A stretch of 64,000 nt of DNA, taken from NCBI GenBank assembly GCA_033002965.1, contig JAURVB010013220.1:173791-237790 (forward strand), written 5' to 3'. This DNA is from Piper betle (Eukaryota; Streptophyta; Magnoliopsida; Piperales; Piperaceae). Below the pieces are notes generated by a model. The model did no database searches. It worked only from the letters and a program-made list of their open reading frames with translations, and was not told the DNA's origin. Shown here in pieces: positions 46,580 through 58,179 of this stretch. A program made the position numbers and the translations under genes. Positions within the stretch are counted from its first letter, which is position 1. The number at the start of each line of letters is the position of its first letter.

Positions 46580-46830
46580 CTTATATATTCAACCCATACT
46601 TCTATTGGTATGGCACCCATACCACTATAGGTAGGCACCCATACCTCTATGACATCACCAAGCCAACCCATACCTCTATAGGTATGGCATCCATACCACT
46701 ATAGGTATGACACTCATACCTCTATGACATTACCAAGCCAACCCATACCTCTATAGATATGGTATCTATTCCTATATGACATCACCAAGCCAACCCATAC
46801 CTCTATAGGTATGGCACCCATACCTATGAC
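46580..46830. repeat. Minisatellite with palindromic core
   Basis: Repeats of CCATACCTCTATAGGTATGG, itself nearly self-complementary, spaced by CATGACATCACCAAGCCAACC-like filler, in about seven partial copies. Confidence 0.8.
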
Positions 46831-46947
46831 ATCACCAAACCAACTACCATTTTTCTATAAAACCTTTTCACCATTTCTCCTTCCCTCCTCACCTCCAACC
46901 ACTTTTTCTACTCTCCTCGGCCTTCTTATTCCTCCTTGGAGCTCTAA

Positions 46948-49440
46948 TGTAAAGACCGTGAAAAAAAATAAAAATAAAAAAATTTGGACGTGGACGCGGT
47001 TCGGGAAGGACCGAACATGTTATATTTTTTACCCGGTTAATTATTTACCCATTTTATTATTTACCCGGTTAAATAAAATACAGGCGTAGAGGTGTTTTGA
47101 CATACCCTAGCCGTCATTTTCATTGTTATAAATTTGGAAAAGGGACATCATTTTTCACATACGGGTGTAAGGGCGTCTTCCTCACCTTAGCCGCCTAGTT
47201 CTCCTCTTCCTTACCGGGGCTTCTTCCTTTCTTAGGTATCCTTCTTATCTCCCTATTCTTAGTTTGCATGCATGTTCTTTTTAATTGATAGTAAGCTTGT
47301 TAATCATGTAACTTAAGTCTCAAATCAACAAGAAAGAAAAGAACTAAACTAAACTGGAAACTGAAATTCCGTCCATGGCCGACGGGTGTAAATTGTTGGC
47401 AAGATGGGCAACTGTAAACAAGTTTGCAAGGCTTCCCCTCACACCCCCGACAACCCCTCTGGTTGCTGGGTCGAAGGGATGGATTGCCATGTCCCCATTT
47501 TCCGGTGGGTGGCGGAATTGCAGCTGTGTGGGGGTGGAGTTGCAAGGGTGATGGAAGTGGCGACATTCTGCTGCAATAGGTGCTGTAATGGACGTTCAGA
47601 GGAGTAGACAACAGTTGTGCTTCATCGAAAGCATCATGGGTTCCATCACAGTAGTTCAGGCCGCCGGAATAATCCACTATAGACCACCTTCTCGCCGGAA
47701 TTCATGGCAGCAACATGCAGGAGAACGACCATACTTCATGCAACGTCCAAAGGTGGCCAATCTTTCTTGTTTTGATGCTAGCCTGAGGTTGTGGAACATC
47801 TGAATTGGAGCAAGGTGCAAGAAAGGAGGGGTCTTGAGGCTGGGAGAAGAAGAACAGGCCAGGAGTTGGGTGCCATGGTGCAGCACATGGTCGTCTTGGT
47901 TAACTACTGTAAAACACTCACTTTAGGCTTCCAATTGGTTGCTAGAAAAGGTTGAAGTTGAGGGAGGACATGATTCTGGGTTTGGGTGCCAAGAAAAGGG
48001 GTGGAGAAGAAGGGCGTGGTCTGGTTTTGGTGCAGAGAAGAGTGGCGACAGGGAAGAAGAAGAAGAAGGAGAAGGAGGAGGAGGAGGAGGAGGAGGGTGG
48101 AAATTCTGTAAATACTGGTTGACTCGATACCGACCCGAGTAAAAATAATGCGAACTTGCAATAAATCCGTAAAAATAATTATTTTAATGGGTTATGGGTA
48201 AATTAACTAAACTAACTAATGATTGTATGAAATCGCCACGAGTAATAAAAATACGGTAATGATAAACGGTCGATAATTAATCGGCGTAATTCAAGCGATT
48301 AAATTAAATCAGAGGGTTATAAGTAATTAATAAAATAAAGATTTTTACCTTTAGTATATTAAATTTAATATTAGGTATATAAAGTAATTATTTTAATAAC
48401 GAGTCAGTAATGTAGAAAATTGGTTATTAAACTATAGTCGGGTAGCAATCACTCGCGTTGAACCTCAATAGCAAAATGAAAATAAATAAAGTTCAAAACT
48501 TTATTGAGTCGAATAATTTAAAATAATTGTATTAATAATATTTTTGAATAATACAAATTATTTTAAATAATTTAATCGAACAACTTAATTAATTAAAGTA
48601 GCGATAAAAAAATTATAACCGTAAACTAAATCATCAAGATTGGTGTTAAGTAATTATCGTCGTAAAGGAAAATTAAATACTTGCTTATTAGTAATAACTA
48701 TTTTATCAACTGTTAAGTATTATTTATGATTTAGATAATTAATTTAAAATATACAGTAGGACTTAAATGATTAAATCATCTGAATAATTTAATATATAAT
48801 TTTGTTGAATTTTAATAGTGATATATATATTAGTCATTTAGTTGCATGCATTCCTACTCCAACAAAATTATACTTATGTATAATTTTATGTTCTCGTTCA
48901 GATTAGGATCATTTGGTCACAGTTGCGAGTTCTAAATATCCAGGTCCGTATAATCATTTGAAATGTTGTACTTTCCCTTGTTGGCAGCCCCGGTCGGCCT
49001 GAGCCCAAATTCGACCACCATGCACTATAACGCAATCGGGGTCAAGGAATTGACTCAATCCGACACGGGGCCGCACCTTTAAAATTATTGTGTGTCCGTA
49101 TAATTATTTGAAATGTTATATTGTCTATATAATTTGAAATGTTGTATTTTCCCAAATTGGTATAATTATATAAAATTGTGTCTTTTTTTTCCAAACTAGT
49201 AGCCTTTGTCGGCACCTAATCTCTGGACGAGCTGGGAGACAATGTTCTAATCTCAGAATGAACTTGGAGACCATGACTAATCTCAAAATGAATTGGGAGA
49301 CCACCTAATCTCAGAATGAGCTGGGAGACATTTTTTAATCCCAAAATGAGCTGGGAGTCGACTTTTACTAATCTCAGAATGACCTAAGAGACAAATTACT
49401 AATCTCAGAATGACCTGAGGGATAATTACTCTTTACTTGT

Positions 49441-49472
<32 letters not shown>

Positions 49473-49868
49473 GAGTGAAATGATAATGGGGATTATATTG
49501 ACTTGTTTCATTTAATTATGCGGCTTAGTGGTTTTATTACTAACGCAGAATTGCCTCCGTAGGTGAGCAGCTTTGGACTAAAGAATAGAAGTGTGGTTGG
49601 TGGTTCTTTTACCAACCTAAGTATGGTGAATCGATAATAAAGTTGGACTTCCTTATTATTCCCTTGTGTTATAAATGTGGCCATGGGAAATGGTCCGAGA
49701 CTGTGGGACAGTTATTTTATATTTTAGAGAACATGATTTATTGTTATGATTTGTATTATATGTTGCAAGACATATTTGCTGTATTTGAATTCATGTTCTG
49801 GAATGTTACATCTACATTACCTATATTTTTTGAGTAACACCCGATCCAGTTTGGGAAGATGCGTTACA
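46948..49868 (+). mobile_element. C-type solo LTR (third copy)
   Basis: 2921 bp from TGTAAAGACCGTG to GATGCGTTACA. Same plan as 18616-21633: CCCGGTTA repeats, TATAAAT (47127-47133), TTTCTTAGGTATCC donor-like site (about 47230), a less GC-rich island, AT-rich stretch, the GGTCGGCCTGAGCCC box, a minisatellite and the GTAACACC end. Flanks TCTAA and TCTAT agree at four of five bases, a likely decayed duplication. No interior, so a solo LTR. Confidence 0.85.
49215..49430. repeat. Minisatellite, ~29 bp unit, about 7 copies
   Basis: Same AATCTCAGAATGAGCTGGGA unit as 20780-21205, with fewer copies; followed by (TAA)n at about 49442-49472. Confidence 0.85.
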
Positions 49869-51390
49869 TCTATGTGACCCCCTCCACGTTCCTAGCATCC
49901 TTGGGTGGAAGGCTTTGAGGTTGGATGCCTCAAAAGACCCCCCCTTGGTCTTGACTCGTTAGCATCAGGTTGGGCTGCCATTGTTTCTCGTTGTTTGATG
50001 TGTACTACTAGTATATTCAATTAATTTATTTCCATAAAGTTTTTATCATGTATATCTAAATGTTAGGAAAAGTTTAAGAATATATTCATATTAGTTGGAC
50101 ATGTAAATAAATAGATATGATTTTTACAATGCATGTAGGTCACTAATATACACCATTTCAGTATAAAAATCATATCTTGCCATTATGATATTCTATTTGC
50201 AGTATTCTTATTTTGCTGAACTCAAAACATATAGATATACAACTTTTATGTTTGGTGTTTTACCTATCATGCCCTAGAATTTGCATATATGGGGATAAAA
50301 ATTGAGGAAAGGTGGTGACTTGGACCGTGATAGTGTTATAAACGCTCTTTCTCCAATTTGTACTCTCTGACCTTGTAGGATCTGTTAATGTACAGCATGC
50401 CATATTTTTTATGGTACATTTATGATTTCTTGGTAAAATTTTAATCCTAATATAGCCACTAAATAATCATGAACATAACCCATACGTTCGCCTTGTATTT
50501 TATGTGTGTTTATGACTATGAGCATAATCTGTGATTGTATGATATTTTAAGCCACGAATTTTGAACTAACAAAACCTTGTTAAATTATATGATACCTCAC
50601 TAATTGTGTAATTGAAATGTGTAAATTTATGGAATGGTTAAAAATCATCTGTATATGTTTTAGTGGTATTTACCAGAGACAGTGTAAAGATATTGGGTGA
50701 AACCCCTAGTTTTTAAATCCAGTTGTAAATTACCTTAAAATAAATTAACAACGTTGGATTTCATTCAAACTTGGTCCACACCTTACCCTATGTCTCAGTA
50801 ACACCATGACTAATTTTGGGGCTATTTGGCTAGGTTCCCAATTTTATTTGTAAATTTTAAATATGTAAGGGTCCAGATAGCTCCAGAAACAACTCATCCC
50901 ATGACCCAATTGTAAAATCCACTTAGGCTCATTTACAAAGTAAATTTGGCCTATCTCTTACTGGAATCAAGATACATGTGTTGGATTACTAGGCCCACTG
51001 ACCCAACTCCATTTGGAGTCTTCTAGCCTATGAACCAATAGTTACAAAATTGGTGTTCAGCACATGAACACTGTTCCAGCCCTTAGGGCCAAGCTTAATG
51101 GGCCTGGTTACCCTTGATTGGCCCATGGACCAGTCATGGTGGAATTTACCTATTAACCTTAGAGTTTAAGGGACAACCCATATAAATTTCAATTCATTTG
51201 GACATTTTTAGGCCCATCCAAAAAATCAGCCGGTAAGCCCATTCAATTAAAAACCCTGGAATTGATTAAAACCCACTATGTGAACATGAAACCAAAACCT
51301 TAATTAAGTTACCTAGAAAGGTGTAATACTTTACTTAGAACCTAGTTAAGAAAATTAAGTGATGTTAAGTGTTGAGCTTGTTTGGAAGCT
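49869..51390. other. Unassigned AT-rich sequence, no gene seen
   Basis: May be the 5' part of the F left LTR or its target. No open frame or motif that I can name. Confidence 0.3.
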
Positions 51391-52047
51391 TTGCCTCGTT
51401 TTGTGTGCCGATGTGACCCGATTCCTATTCGGTTCCATCTTCATGCTAGGTATCACGAATGATCTCACAGACTAGAATATGAAGATCTAGATCCATAGGA
51501 CTCTCTTGCTTCACCCTTATGTTTGGCTCTTGAGTGGCACGTTTAATCGTGTGTTAAACAATAGGATGGTGTCAGCAGCACTTTTATTAGATCCCTCCGA
51601 TACCGGGCCATTTAGTCTCATTTTATTGTATATTAAATAAAACTACAAGGATGAAAACCCTTGTTGGTTTTCGAAATGAAGCTCTAGAAATGTATGATAC
51701 AAGCCTCTTCCCTAAGCCTATCATATGAGTATGCACATTTTTACAAATTTCACAATTAAAGAGTGAGTGGTTTGGAGATATGTATGAATTGCACTAGTAC
51801 TCTTTCAAACCCTAATATAGTGCAGTGTATGAGGGTACTGCATAACATAGCACATTTTCTAAATTTGTGTCACTAACTTTGTTGTTCCTTTTGCCACTCG
51901 AGTATCGTGGTGTGTGAAATATGGAAGAAGGTTGTATCGATCTATTTCATCGATCGAGTTACACTAACCAACTACTTTAAACATGACTCGACTCAATTGT
52001 AACATTTCTAATTCGGTTCTTAGGTGAATCAAAATTGGGGTGTTACA
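51391..52047 (+). repeat. 3' part of the F left LTR (B-type)
   Basis: Matches the B LTR at 35750-36703 block by block (hairpin zone at 51564-51610, AAAACTACAAGGATGA, ATGTATGATACAAGCCTCTTCC) and ends GTGAATCAAAATTGGGGTGTTACA at 52047. Upstream similarity to B is lost. Confidence 0.7.
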
Positions 52048-53029
52048 TCTTGGTCGATTGAGATGGAAGACTTTTGTTTGGAGCCAAGTGTGTGGAGTTA
52101 TCCTTAGCCAAGCGACAGGTATTTTATTTGGCCTTTTCTTAGGATTTCAGATTGTGTGCTTAGTCAGACCTAAGTAGTGTATATTTTTACTGTTAACGAT
52201 TTGAGAAGTTATGAGATAGATATGAGATCATGATTTTAGTAGATTTTAGCATGGGTCTCACTGGAATGTCATGATAAGCTCAGGGCACGCTTTTCCTTTT
52301 ACCGTGCCAGAGGTTTGGACTACTTAGAATGTTCACATATTTGGTCAACTGAAGTTTAGTTGAGTAGTGACCTAGAGTATTTGGAGCACCGTGGACATTC
52401 CAGCACTTGTCCATCTTTTGTATGTCACCACATCAGTCCTTCCTTGGAACATAGTGTACATCGCAAAATGGAGTTATAATAGATGACACAAGTAGGGAGC
52501 TTGGAGTATGGAGATACTCACGTAGTTACGTGGCATATAAGGTGGGCCATCGAGTGCTTTAAATTGATCCATTAAGTATAGTCCGAGGTCTTTAGTAGAG
52601 AACTTGGACCTTCAGACAAATGCTTGTGGAAGAATGATGTGGCTTTGATAGTGGAATCACTTAAGTACTTGGAGCACAAATGAGAGTTTGGACAAGTTGC
52701 TTGAGAGGGACAACTTCTAGGAGATAGTAGTGGATGAGAATGAGTAGCGAGGTGGATCTACAGTGCCATGGACACTTCACTGCCTCCCCCTCTTCCACTA
52801 GTGTATCTCTGTGCCAAGAATATTATTGGTCACTCTTCAATAGACAAAGTCATGAACATACCAAGGATGAGCGAGATTACCTTTGACCACAGTTTTAGAA
52901 CGTTGATTAGATTTCACTCGATCTGCCAGGATCGGATCAATGATGGCTCTTGAGAACTAGTTAGTGTTTATAGGAACAGACCCCACATTTCAGGAGATAT
53001 GTGTAGGCTCGGCATTGGATCACCATTGT
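52048..53029 (+). other. F interior, left part, non-coding
   Basis: Matches the E interior (39616-40250) with clear blocks such as GGAGCTTGGAGTATGGAGAT (52497 on) and CTCTTCCACTAGTGTAT (52788 on). No gene. Confidence 0.7.
53025..53029. other. Target-site duplication of the A solo LTR, left copy (ATTGT)
   Basis: ATTGT here and at 55644-55648, a perfect match. Confidence 0.95.
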
Positions 53030-55643
53030 TGTAAAACCCGTGACTCGAGTCAGAGTTTTACGGGAGTGAACCAGTCGGTTCAACTGTCGGTTCGAGTCGA
53101 GTCAGCTTCATGGACCGCGAGCTGAGTTGAGGCCAGCTGTGAGTTATGAGCGATGAGAGTCATGTATGCTCAAGTATACGATGATAACGTCAAAAAAAGA
53201 TGATGAAAAATGGGTTATCAAGTATATGGAGGTATGCAGTATTGATTGTTATTTTTATTTGATCGTAGAATATTTTTAGGGCCGAATGACGAATTAGGAC
53301 GCGATATAGGTGAGTTTGGGTGGGTTATTAGTTATAGAACATATCATTTGGATGTTGCTGTGTTCGTTTGATTTTACGGGATTTTTCCCAATTTTTTTGG
53401 ATTTTTTTAGGATTTATTAGGAGATAGTTATTATTATTGACTCGAGTCGGAGTCGAGTCAAGTTTAATTTACAAAAATGCCATCGCACGCCCCTTCATCT
53501 TCCCCGACACCTTCCCTTCCAAAACCCTAGCTGCCGCAGCCCCTCGTTCTCGTCGCCGCCGCCGACGCCGTGCTGCCGCCAATCGACGCCGCCCCGCCCC
53601 GCCGTGCAGTCGCCGTGCCGCCACGACCCACCCCGGCCACCGCCTCGCCGCCACGACGCCGGAATCGCCCCACGAGCCGCGACGCGCTCCCTCGGCGATT
53701 CGCCGCCGTCCGGGCCGCTCCGCCGCCGCTGTGACCCCGACAACCACCCCCTCGCCGTTGCCGACGTTTCCCCCATCCTCCCGACCGCCGTCGAGGCCGG
53801 CCGGAGCCCCGATCGGAGCACACCGCCGCCGCCGCCCATTTTCAACGCCGCCGCCGACGGCCATCGCCGCCTCGGCTACCTTGTTTGACACCGCCATCGG
53901 ACCAAGCTCGTCGAGCTGGTGCCGATAGACCCCCTGATTGCCCCGTCCCGAATCATCGCCGGAAAACCGCCGGAATCCGCCGGAAAACCGCCGACACTCG
54001 CCGGAAAACCGCCGGAACCGCCGGAAAATTGGATTCGTGGGAAATTCGCCGGATCATCCGCCGAACGCACCTGGTCCAATCTGATCGGACTTCGGACGCC
54101 GCTAGGTGCCGAATTCGAGTTTCGAGCCACGAAACGGAAACCCTAGCCGTCGCCGATTTTCGACGACGCGAGGTATAATTTATTTTAATTTAATTATTTG
54201 AAAGTATTGATTATTAGAATTGCATGCTAGGATTGGTGAATTGTATGTTATAATAATATATATAAATGTAGATTTGATTAAGGATAAAATATGAAATTTG
54301 CTTGATTGAGTGGTGTTAAAAATGGAGGCTAAGAAATAAATTAGGGTAACTAGGTAATGATCATGATCTAATGCAAATTAGCCTAAGTAGGCTTGCTAGA
54401 ATTGATATAGGTTGATGTGTGTTGATTGATGCGTGATTGTGTTGATTGTGTGTGCATGCTATAGGATGTGTGATTCATCATGCGGGCGTTAGTTTTTAGC
54501 TTGATTGTGTAGGTACGGTGTAGGAGCTCGCCGCCTAGGCGCGTGGACCCGTTTGGAGCTTCTACCAGGTCCGTTTAGGACTCGTTCTCTGTTTTACGCT
54601 ACTCTATTGTATATTTGATTTATCATGTGCAGGACGAGTTAAGTGGCGTTTTATCGGATCCCACTTAACTCGGGCCATTTAGCCAACAGTTTTATTTCGG
54701 ATTAATAACCCTCGAGGATGAGATCCCTCGAGTTTGTTTTCGAACTTCAGATCCAGCTCACGATGCCTTCGGGCCTATTGTATAAATCCCAACCCAGGCC
54801 TATATATGTATAGTTTTCATGTTTTCGGTGAGAGATGGGATGAGGGGTACTTGCGGCCACGTCTTCAGATAGGGCGTGTGCTCGGAAGAGCGGGCTCTGG
54901 AGCTGGGGAGAACCCACTTCGTTCTCGAAGGATCCGGACAACTCCACCTTTGAGTTCCTCAAACCCGGAGAAGTGTGGAGGTTTACGGGTACTGCAATGC
55001 AGCGCATGTCTAGACTTGTGGTTCAAAGGGTACTGAAGGCGACTGCCTGAGAGTGCTCGGCCTTTGTGCTCAAGGCCAGGAGTAATATGGAAGGTGCAGA
55101 GGGCGGTAAGGAATGAAATTTGATGCGAGAAGCGATAGAGAAATGGCCAAGGTATGAGAATGAGAAAGAAAGGGGGACGCTGTCGACCCGAGGGCGACGG
55201 CCCGACGGCGACGGCTCCCGTATGTGCCCTGATGAGAGTTCTTGAGGAAGTATATGGTTTTGATTCAACAGGAGAGTTTGCTCTCCTGTGCCAGATTGAT
55301 ATTAGTTATTTTCTGGGCCGGTAACACTCGTTACTGACGGTTTTTCTATATATATGTAGGTGAGGAATGCGAGCGATGAAAGCTGTCGGGACTGCGGAGG
55401 AGCAGCACGGAACCGCGCACACATGTACCTGCCGCGTGTAACGTATGTATAATGATGGTGTGTTATTGTTATGTAAATGATAATTTTGATGTGTTTGCGT
55501 GAATGAATTACTTGTTATGAAACGAACTGATAAATATGAATGAGTAGGGAGACTTGGAGTAGATTCGGGTAGATTAACGAACGGTTCGGTCGCTGGTGAC
55601 ATTTACAGGTCGGTTCGCAGGTGAGCCAAAATGGGGTGTTACA
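53030..55643 (+). mobile_element. A-type solo LTR
   Basis: 2614 bp from TGTAAAACCC to GGGGTGTTACA with a perfect ATTGT duplication. Very close to the element A LTRs, especially over 54180-55540. A deletion of about 260 bp lies near 55560. It keeps the GC island (53515-54170), hairpin (54636-54671) and TATAAAT (54781-54787). It arose from a full element by LTR-LTR recombination, inside the F interior. Confidence 0.95.
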
Positions 55644-55648
55644 ATTGT
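55644..55648. other. Target-site duplication of the A solo LTR, right copy (ATTGT)
   Basis: Matches 53025-53029. Confidence 0.95.
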
Positions 55649-58166
55649 ACATATGACCACTATGATCCATATACCCTTCAGATCAGGCACACATGATTGG
55701 ATAGCCTAAGTAGAGTTGATAGCAGCTACTTTTGATGAGACAAACACATGGAGGAAGACATGTCAGAGACAGTAGTGGGTTCACGAAGTACATGATTAGG
55801 ATCAGATCTTCAATAGTTTGATGCGCAACCACCGTCCATATATCACACTACCACTAACCTAGTGGAGCAATTATTGTGGAAGTAAGGGCCAAGTAGTTGC
55901 CTCACCCTACAAAAGGACAACTACTTGTAGATTTTCTTAGCTTTGCACAGAGATCGCATGTCACAGCATTGAGAGCAGAGTTTGGTCAAAGATTGAGGAC
56001 AAGATATAGCTACGATAACATCAATTGGGCAGAGGAAAGTTAGGTGCATTGACATCATTTTGACGAGGGGATACATGATAGACTTCACTAGCCATCTTGC
56101 ATACCATCACCTTGACCTGACATCCATGGGTCAGATGTGTATTGCAAGATAGTATTAGTTACAGTCTTACATGGATCATCATACAATATTAGTGTGTCGC
56201 TTAAGGATGTATATGGATAGAGTCCAAGAACAGTGTAGGGTGACCTCTAGACAAGATGGCCACATCAATCAGATTGTTCATACATTAAGACAGCACGATT
56301 AGGTTCTTACCCTAGGACATAGGATTTAGCCTTTACCCTAAGTATATGAGGTACCTTCATGGTACTTTTTAGGATTTACAGTGCAGGTAGCTGATGATAT
56401 ACCAGTCTGGAGAAGAAAACTTTACCTAAGCTTGGGAGTGACACAGACAGGGACTTCAGTCAAACCAGAGCATGTTGACCAGATAGAGGGACACTAGTGT
56501 ATGCTCATCTTGACTTATGGCTTTGCTTGAGAGTCTACTAGAATGATAATAGTCATGTGAGTCAAGATTAATGCAACAGATCAGTACGGGACAGCAGGTC
56601 ACACACCACTGAAGAGTGGATGAGACAAGTATTAAACATCACTATGAGTCCCTATAGACTCGAGGAGAGATAGTGGTTCTTTAGATCATTTAAAGCCCAT
56701 CCATTTAGAAGTGCGTGACTAGTATAGTATTGAGAAACACATGCCTACTGTTAGTTGATTGAACTAGAGCCACTTAAGAGCCATCTAAGAGCCGTCTTAG
56801 ACTCATCTTAGAGACACATCCATGGACCTACCCATATTTTTGAGCCATCCAATGTCCTATACAAAGTTTTTTGTTACCCTTATGACTTAGACGGAGACCC
56901 TCATTACGTACCTAGTAGGATTTTCTCAGCTTTGTGTACTCTCCCAGCACCCCCGATGTCAGACTATGTGAGGATGAGACACTTCATAGTTAGAGTCGTA
57001 GAGCAGTGTGATCAGTTTTTCATAAGAGATCTATTCACTTGTCATGTGACCAGAGATGTCAAATAGAGCCGAGCCTCTACTCGAGTATTTTCACACTCAC
57101 CCTTCTAGATATATCAATCCTACTATCTATTTTCCAAATGGTTGAGATGAGCAAACATTGACCAGTGCATGTGCCACAAACTAGATGCAGACTCCACAGT
57201 TCCAGGCAAAGTATGTTTTCATACTCCTTGAGGTACGTTGTGCATGTACAGGTGTTCTCGCCTTTATTCCATCATAGAAAGCCCTCTTCAACCTCAGTTA
57301 CTGATCATATAGATAGTTACAAGAGTAGTAGCATACAATAGAGTTATCGCAGCAATCCTTGTTCCATTATGGAACGAAGTGAGATACTTGACTAGGGATT
57401 GAGTTAGCTAAGACCTAGTGAGCAGTCCAGTTCCTCTTATAGGGACACTTGAGTGTTTAACCTAGACTGGTGATAGTGAGTCATAGAGCTCATTAGCATA
57501 CACCCTTGGTACCTGTGTCTACCATAGGTTAGCAGGACTCACAAGACACCCTAGTATAGCTATACGACTTGGAGCAGAGTGCTCTAAGGGTATATGTGGT
57601 TGACCTGTCACATTGATGAGGATCACGGAGACATGGGTAGATGTTAGGCTGCAAACCTCTCACCGATATAGTTTTTCTTGATGTAGTTCACACTAGTACC
57701 CTGTGGTACTCTAGAGTACATGCTCCACTACCCATTAGACCCTTAGGGGTGAGCTTAGGTTTTCCCCACCAACGTCAATGCATTTTAACCCCCATAGTTT
57801 GTAGTGACCCTAGAAGCTAGTCCAGCAAGATGACTCAACCATGCATGGTCAGTCTAGCGAGACGATTCTAGCATGCATGGTCAATCTAGCGAGACGATTC
57901 AAGCATGTATGGTCAGTCCAGCCAGATGATTCTAGCATATATGGCATGTTTCACCAGCTAATTTGATCACGTGTAGTCTATCTAGCTAGATTATTAAGGA
58001 GCTAGCGAGCTTCGTTTGTATTCAGAGTTCCAGCTTTATGTTGGTTCATTTGGGTTGTGTAAAGCTAGCTTTCAAGGGAGAGTTGCTAGTTGCCAACAAC
58101 ATGACATCTTCTGTTGAGTCCTCTGATCGCAGTTGATGCGAGAAATTTTGAGGACAAAATTTTTAT
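55649..58166 (+). other. F interior, right part, non-coding
   Basis: Matches the E interior (for example 56610-56775 with 41560-41720). No open frame of note. Confidence 0.7.
57811..57990. repeat. Tandem repeat, ~33 bp unit, 4-5 copies
   Basis: Variants of GTCAGTCTAGCGAGACGATT plus CTAGCATGCATG, decaying toward 57990. Confidence 0.8.
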
Positions 58167-58178
58167 AAGGAAGAGAGG
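58167..58178 (+). other. Polypurine tract of element F
   Basis: AAGGAAGAGAGG one base before TGTAAAGCCCC (58180), preceded by TTTTGAGGACAAAATTTT. Confidence 0.85.
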
Positions 58179-58179
58179 T

